Below, one piece after another: positions 12,494 through 13,621 of a stretch of DNA of 13,621 nucleotides (the first letter of the stretch is position 1; every line of letters begins with the position of its first letter). A program made the position numbers and the translations under genes. The stretch lies in assembly GCA_964616835.1 (NCBI GenBank), contig CAZTSG010000035.1, positions 1 through 13,621 on the forward strand. Direction: 5' to 3'. Source of the DNA: JAAOZP01 sp964616835 (lineage in GTDB: Archaea > Thermoproteota > EX4484-205 > JAAOZP01). The notes under the pieces were generated by a model. It was not told the DNA's origin. It did not search any database and worked only from the letters and a program-made list of their open reading frames with translations.

Positions 12494-13621
12494 TCACTGA
12501 ATCTTTAAGGCTTCAACTCCCGGAAGCTTCTCCCCGGAAAGGTAGCTGATTAAGGCTCCTCCAGCAGTGCTTACGAAACCTATTTTATCGTATACGCCTG
12601 CTTTCTCAAGAGCTGAGATAGAATGCCCGCCACCGACTACGGTAAAAGCCTTTGAAGAAGCAGCAGCCTTGTAAAGTTCTATCGTTCCCTTTGCGAAAGC
12701 ATCTTCTTCAAAAACCCCGACTGGACCATTGAAAACTATCGTGTTTGCATTACTGATTTCCCTGGAATATACTCTTATTGTTTCAGATCCTATGTCTTTC
12801 AACGGGTATTCGATCGGTAGCTGCGAAACCATGTACTCGACTCTTTCGCCGTTAGCGTCGGCAGCATAATCGTATGGTAGCAATACTCTTTGAGAATGCT
12901 TGCCTAGTATTTTTGAAGCGTTTTCACGGAATTTGCTTAAGCCTTTTTCTTCTATAAGTTTAGAGTTTACTTCCCCCAGCCTAAAGCCGGCTGCTTCATG
13001 GAAGACTTGCGCAATCATGCCGCCTATCAGAACCTTGTCAGCAATATTCCTGTCAAGAACGTTCTCAATCACTTTGAAAGTCTCCTTCGCCTTAGCTCCT
13101 CCCAGCACATAGAGGCAGGGTTTTGAAGGATTGTCGACAACCTTTTCCAATGCTCTAAGCTCCCTCTCCATAACTCTCCCAGCTGCTGAAGGCAGCACTG
13201 CCGTGAAACCTATTACTGAAGCATGAGCCCTGTGAGACGCTGAAAAAGCATCGTTAACGAAAAAGTCTGCGAGAGGCGCTAGCGTAGAGACCAATGCTCC
13301 CCTAGCATGCTCTTCCGCAGTCTTTGTCTCAGTCTCCTCGTCGAGCATCCTAACGTTTTCAAGCAATAAGGCTTCGCCGGGCTTAAGCTCCCTTATGGCG
13401 TTGATAGCGTTCAACCCAACGATATCATTAACGTATTTGAGTTTCTTAACATACTTCAACATAGCCTTGTAATGCCTACTGAAATCCGTGAAATCTGGAT
13501 CACCCTTCCTACCCTGGTGTCCGAGTACCACTATTTTCGCATTCTTATTTATAAGCTCGTTGATTGTTTCAGAATGCTCCCTTATCCTGGAATCGTCTAT
13601 GATCTCTAGTGTTTGAGGATC
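12494..13621 (-). CDS. pgk: Phosphoglycerate kinase (5' end outside window)
   Basis: The frame is open to the window edge: 375 codons plus stop are present, and about 30-40 N-terminal residues are missing compared with archaeal enzymes of about 410. It begins inside the N-domain with DSRIREHSETI and VVLGHQGRKGDPDFTDFS (the SHLGRP-type 3-phosphoglycerate loop). Other landmarks: LLLENVR, FVNDAFSASHRAHAS, VLGGAKAKETFKVIEN (nucleotide site), NGPVGVFE, VGGGHSISALEKAG and the closing FVSTAGGALISYLSGEKLPG. It catalyses 1,3-bisphosphoglycerate + ADP to 3-phosphoglycerate + ATP in glycolysis or the reverse in gluconeogenesis, in the cytoplasm. The internal GTG at 13531 is not the start, since conserved family sequence continues upstream. 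Confidence 0.96.
   Translation of the reverse strand, partial: DPQTLEIIDDSRIREHSETINELINKNAKIVVLGHQGRKGDPDFTDFSRHYKAMLKYVKKLKYVNDIVGLNAINAIRELKPGEALLLENVRMLDEETETKTAEEHARGALVSTLAPLADFFVNDAFSASHRAHASVIGFTAVLPSAAGRVMERELRALEKVVDNPSKPCLYVLGGAKAKETFKVIENVLDRNIADKVLIGGMIAQVFHEAAGFRLGEVNSKLIEEKGLSKFRENASKILGKHSQRVLLPYDYAADANGERVEYMVSQLPIEYPLKDIGSETIRVYSREISNANTIVFNGPVGVFEEDAFAKGTIELYKAAASSKAFTVVGGGHSISALEKAGVYDKIGFVSTAGGALISYLSGEKLPGVEALKIQ

Noticed and set aside
13529..13531. GTG as start of phosphoglycerate kinase
   Set aside because: Conserved family sequence (DSRIREHSETI) continues in frame to the window edge, so the gene is simply cut off.

Overview
The window reads as a piece of an archaeal chromosome, most likely a thermophilic member of the Thermoproteota/Korarchaeota-like lineages. 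The grounds are: archaeal-type phosphoglycerate kinase; ThiI without a rhodanese domain; a free AlaX/DHHA1 editing protein; a NiFe-hydrogenase end of the F420/methyl-viologen type; AT-rich TATA-like boxes centred about 27-29 bp before several starts, as in leaderless archaeal transcription; many TTG/GTG starts; and AGG/AGA-rich arginine codons. The exact phylum cannot be fixed from this stretch. Genes are tightly packed on both strands and no gap exceeds 300 bp. I see no tRNA, rRNA, CRISPR array, insertion sequence or transposase.

Left part (1-4131): the 3' end of a NiFe-hydrogenase large-subunit gene is met tail-to-tail by the gene for its maturation protease. A divergent promoter region follows, leading to a small EF-Tu-domain-2-like protein whose gene overlaps, tail-to-tail, a GalE-like epimerase. 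The epimerase is translationally coupled to an upstream GHMP (galactokinase-like) kinase. That kinase gene carries a perfect in-frame 768-bp tandem duplication of its first 256 codons, the most striking feature of the window.

Middle (4132-8771): ThiI (tRNA 4-thiouridine synthetase) and a convergent AlaX-type alanyl-tRNA editing protein both act in tRNA quality or modification. Divergent from AlaX is a three-gene set on the plus strand. It holds a class-V aminotransferase/cysteine-desulfurase fold protein that has lost its PLP lysine, Gln, His and active-site Cys; a small protein with an N-terminal four-cysteine Fe-S domain; and an all-helical, possibly PhoU-like protein. The function of this set is unknown to me.

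Right part (8779-13621): a 1168-residue single-gene unit encodes a probable membrane-spanning surface protein with signal peptide, N-glycosylatable beta-rich ectodomain, one TM helix, long charged coiled coil, polyproline hinge, CxC-pair domain and terminal CFI-box domain. Then comes the phosphoglycerate kinase gene, cut by the window edge.

Most interesting points: (1) the perfect tandem duplication, which places a Shine-Dalgarno-preceded GTG exactly where the single-copy enzyme would start; (2) the catalytically stripped desulfurase-like protein beside an Fe-S protein; (3) the architecture of the CFI-box protein, whose C-terminal box would lie on the cytoplasmic side if the predicted topology is right.
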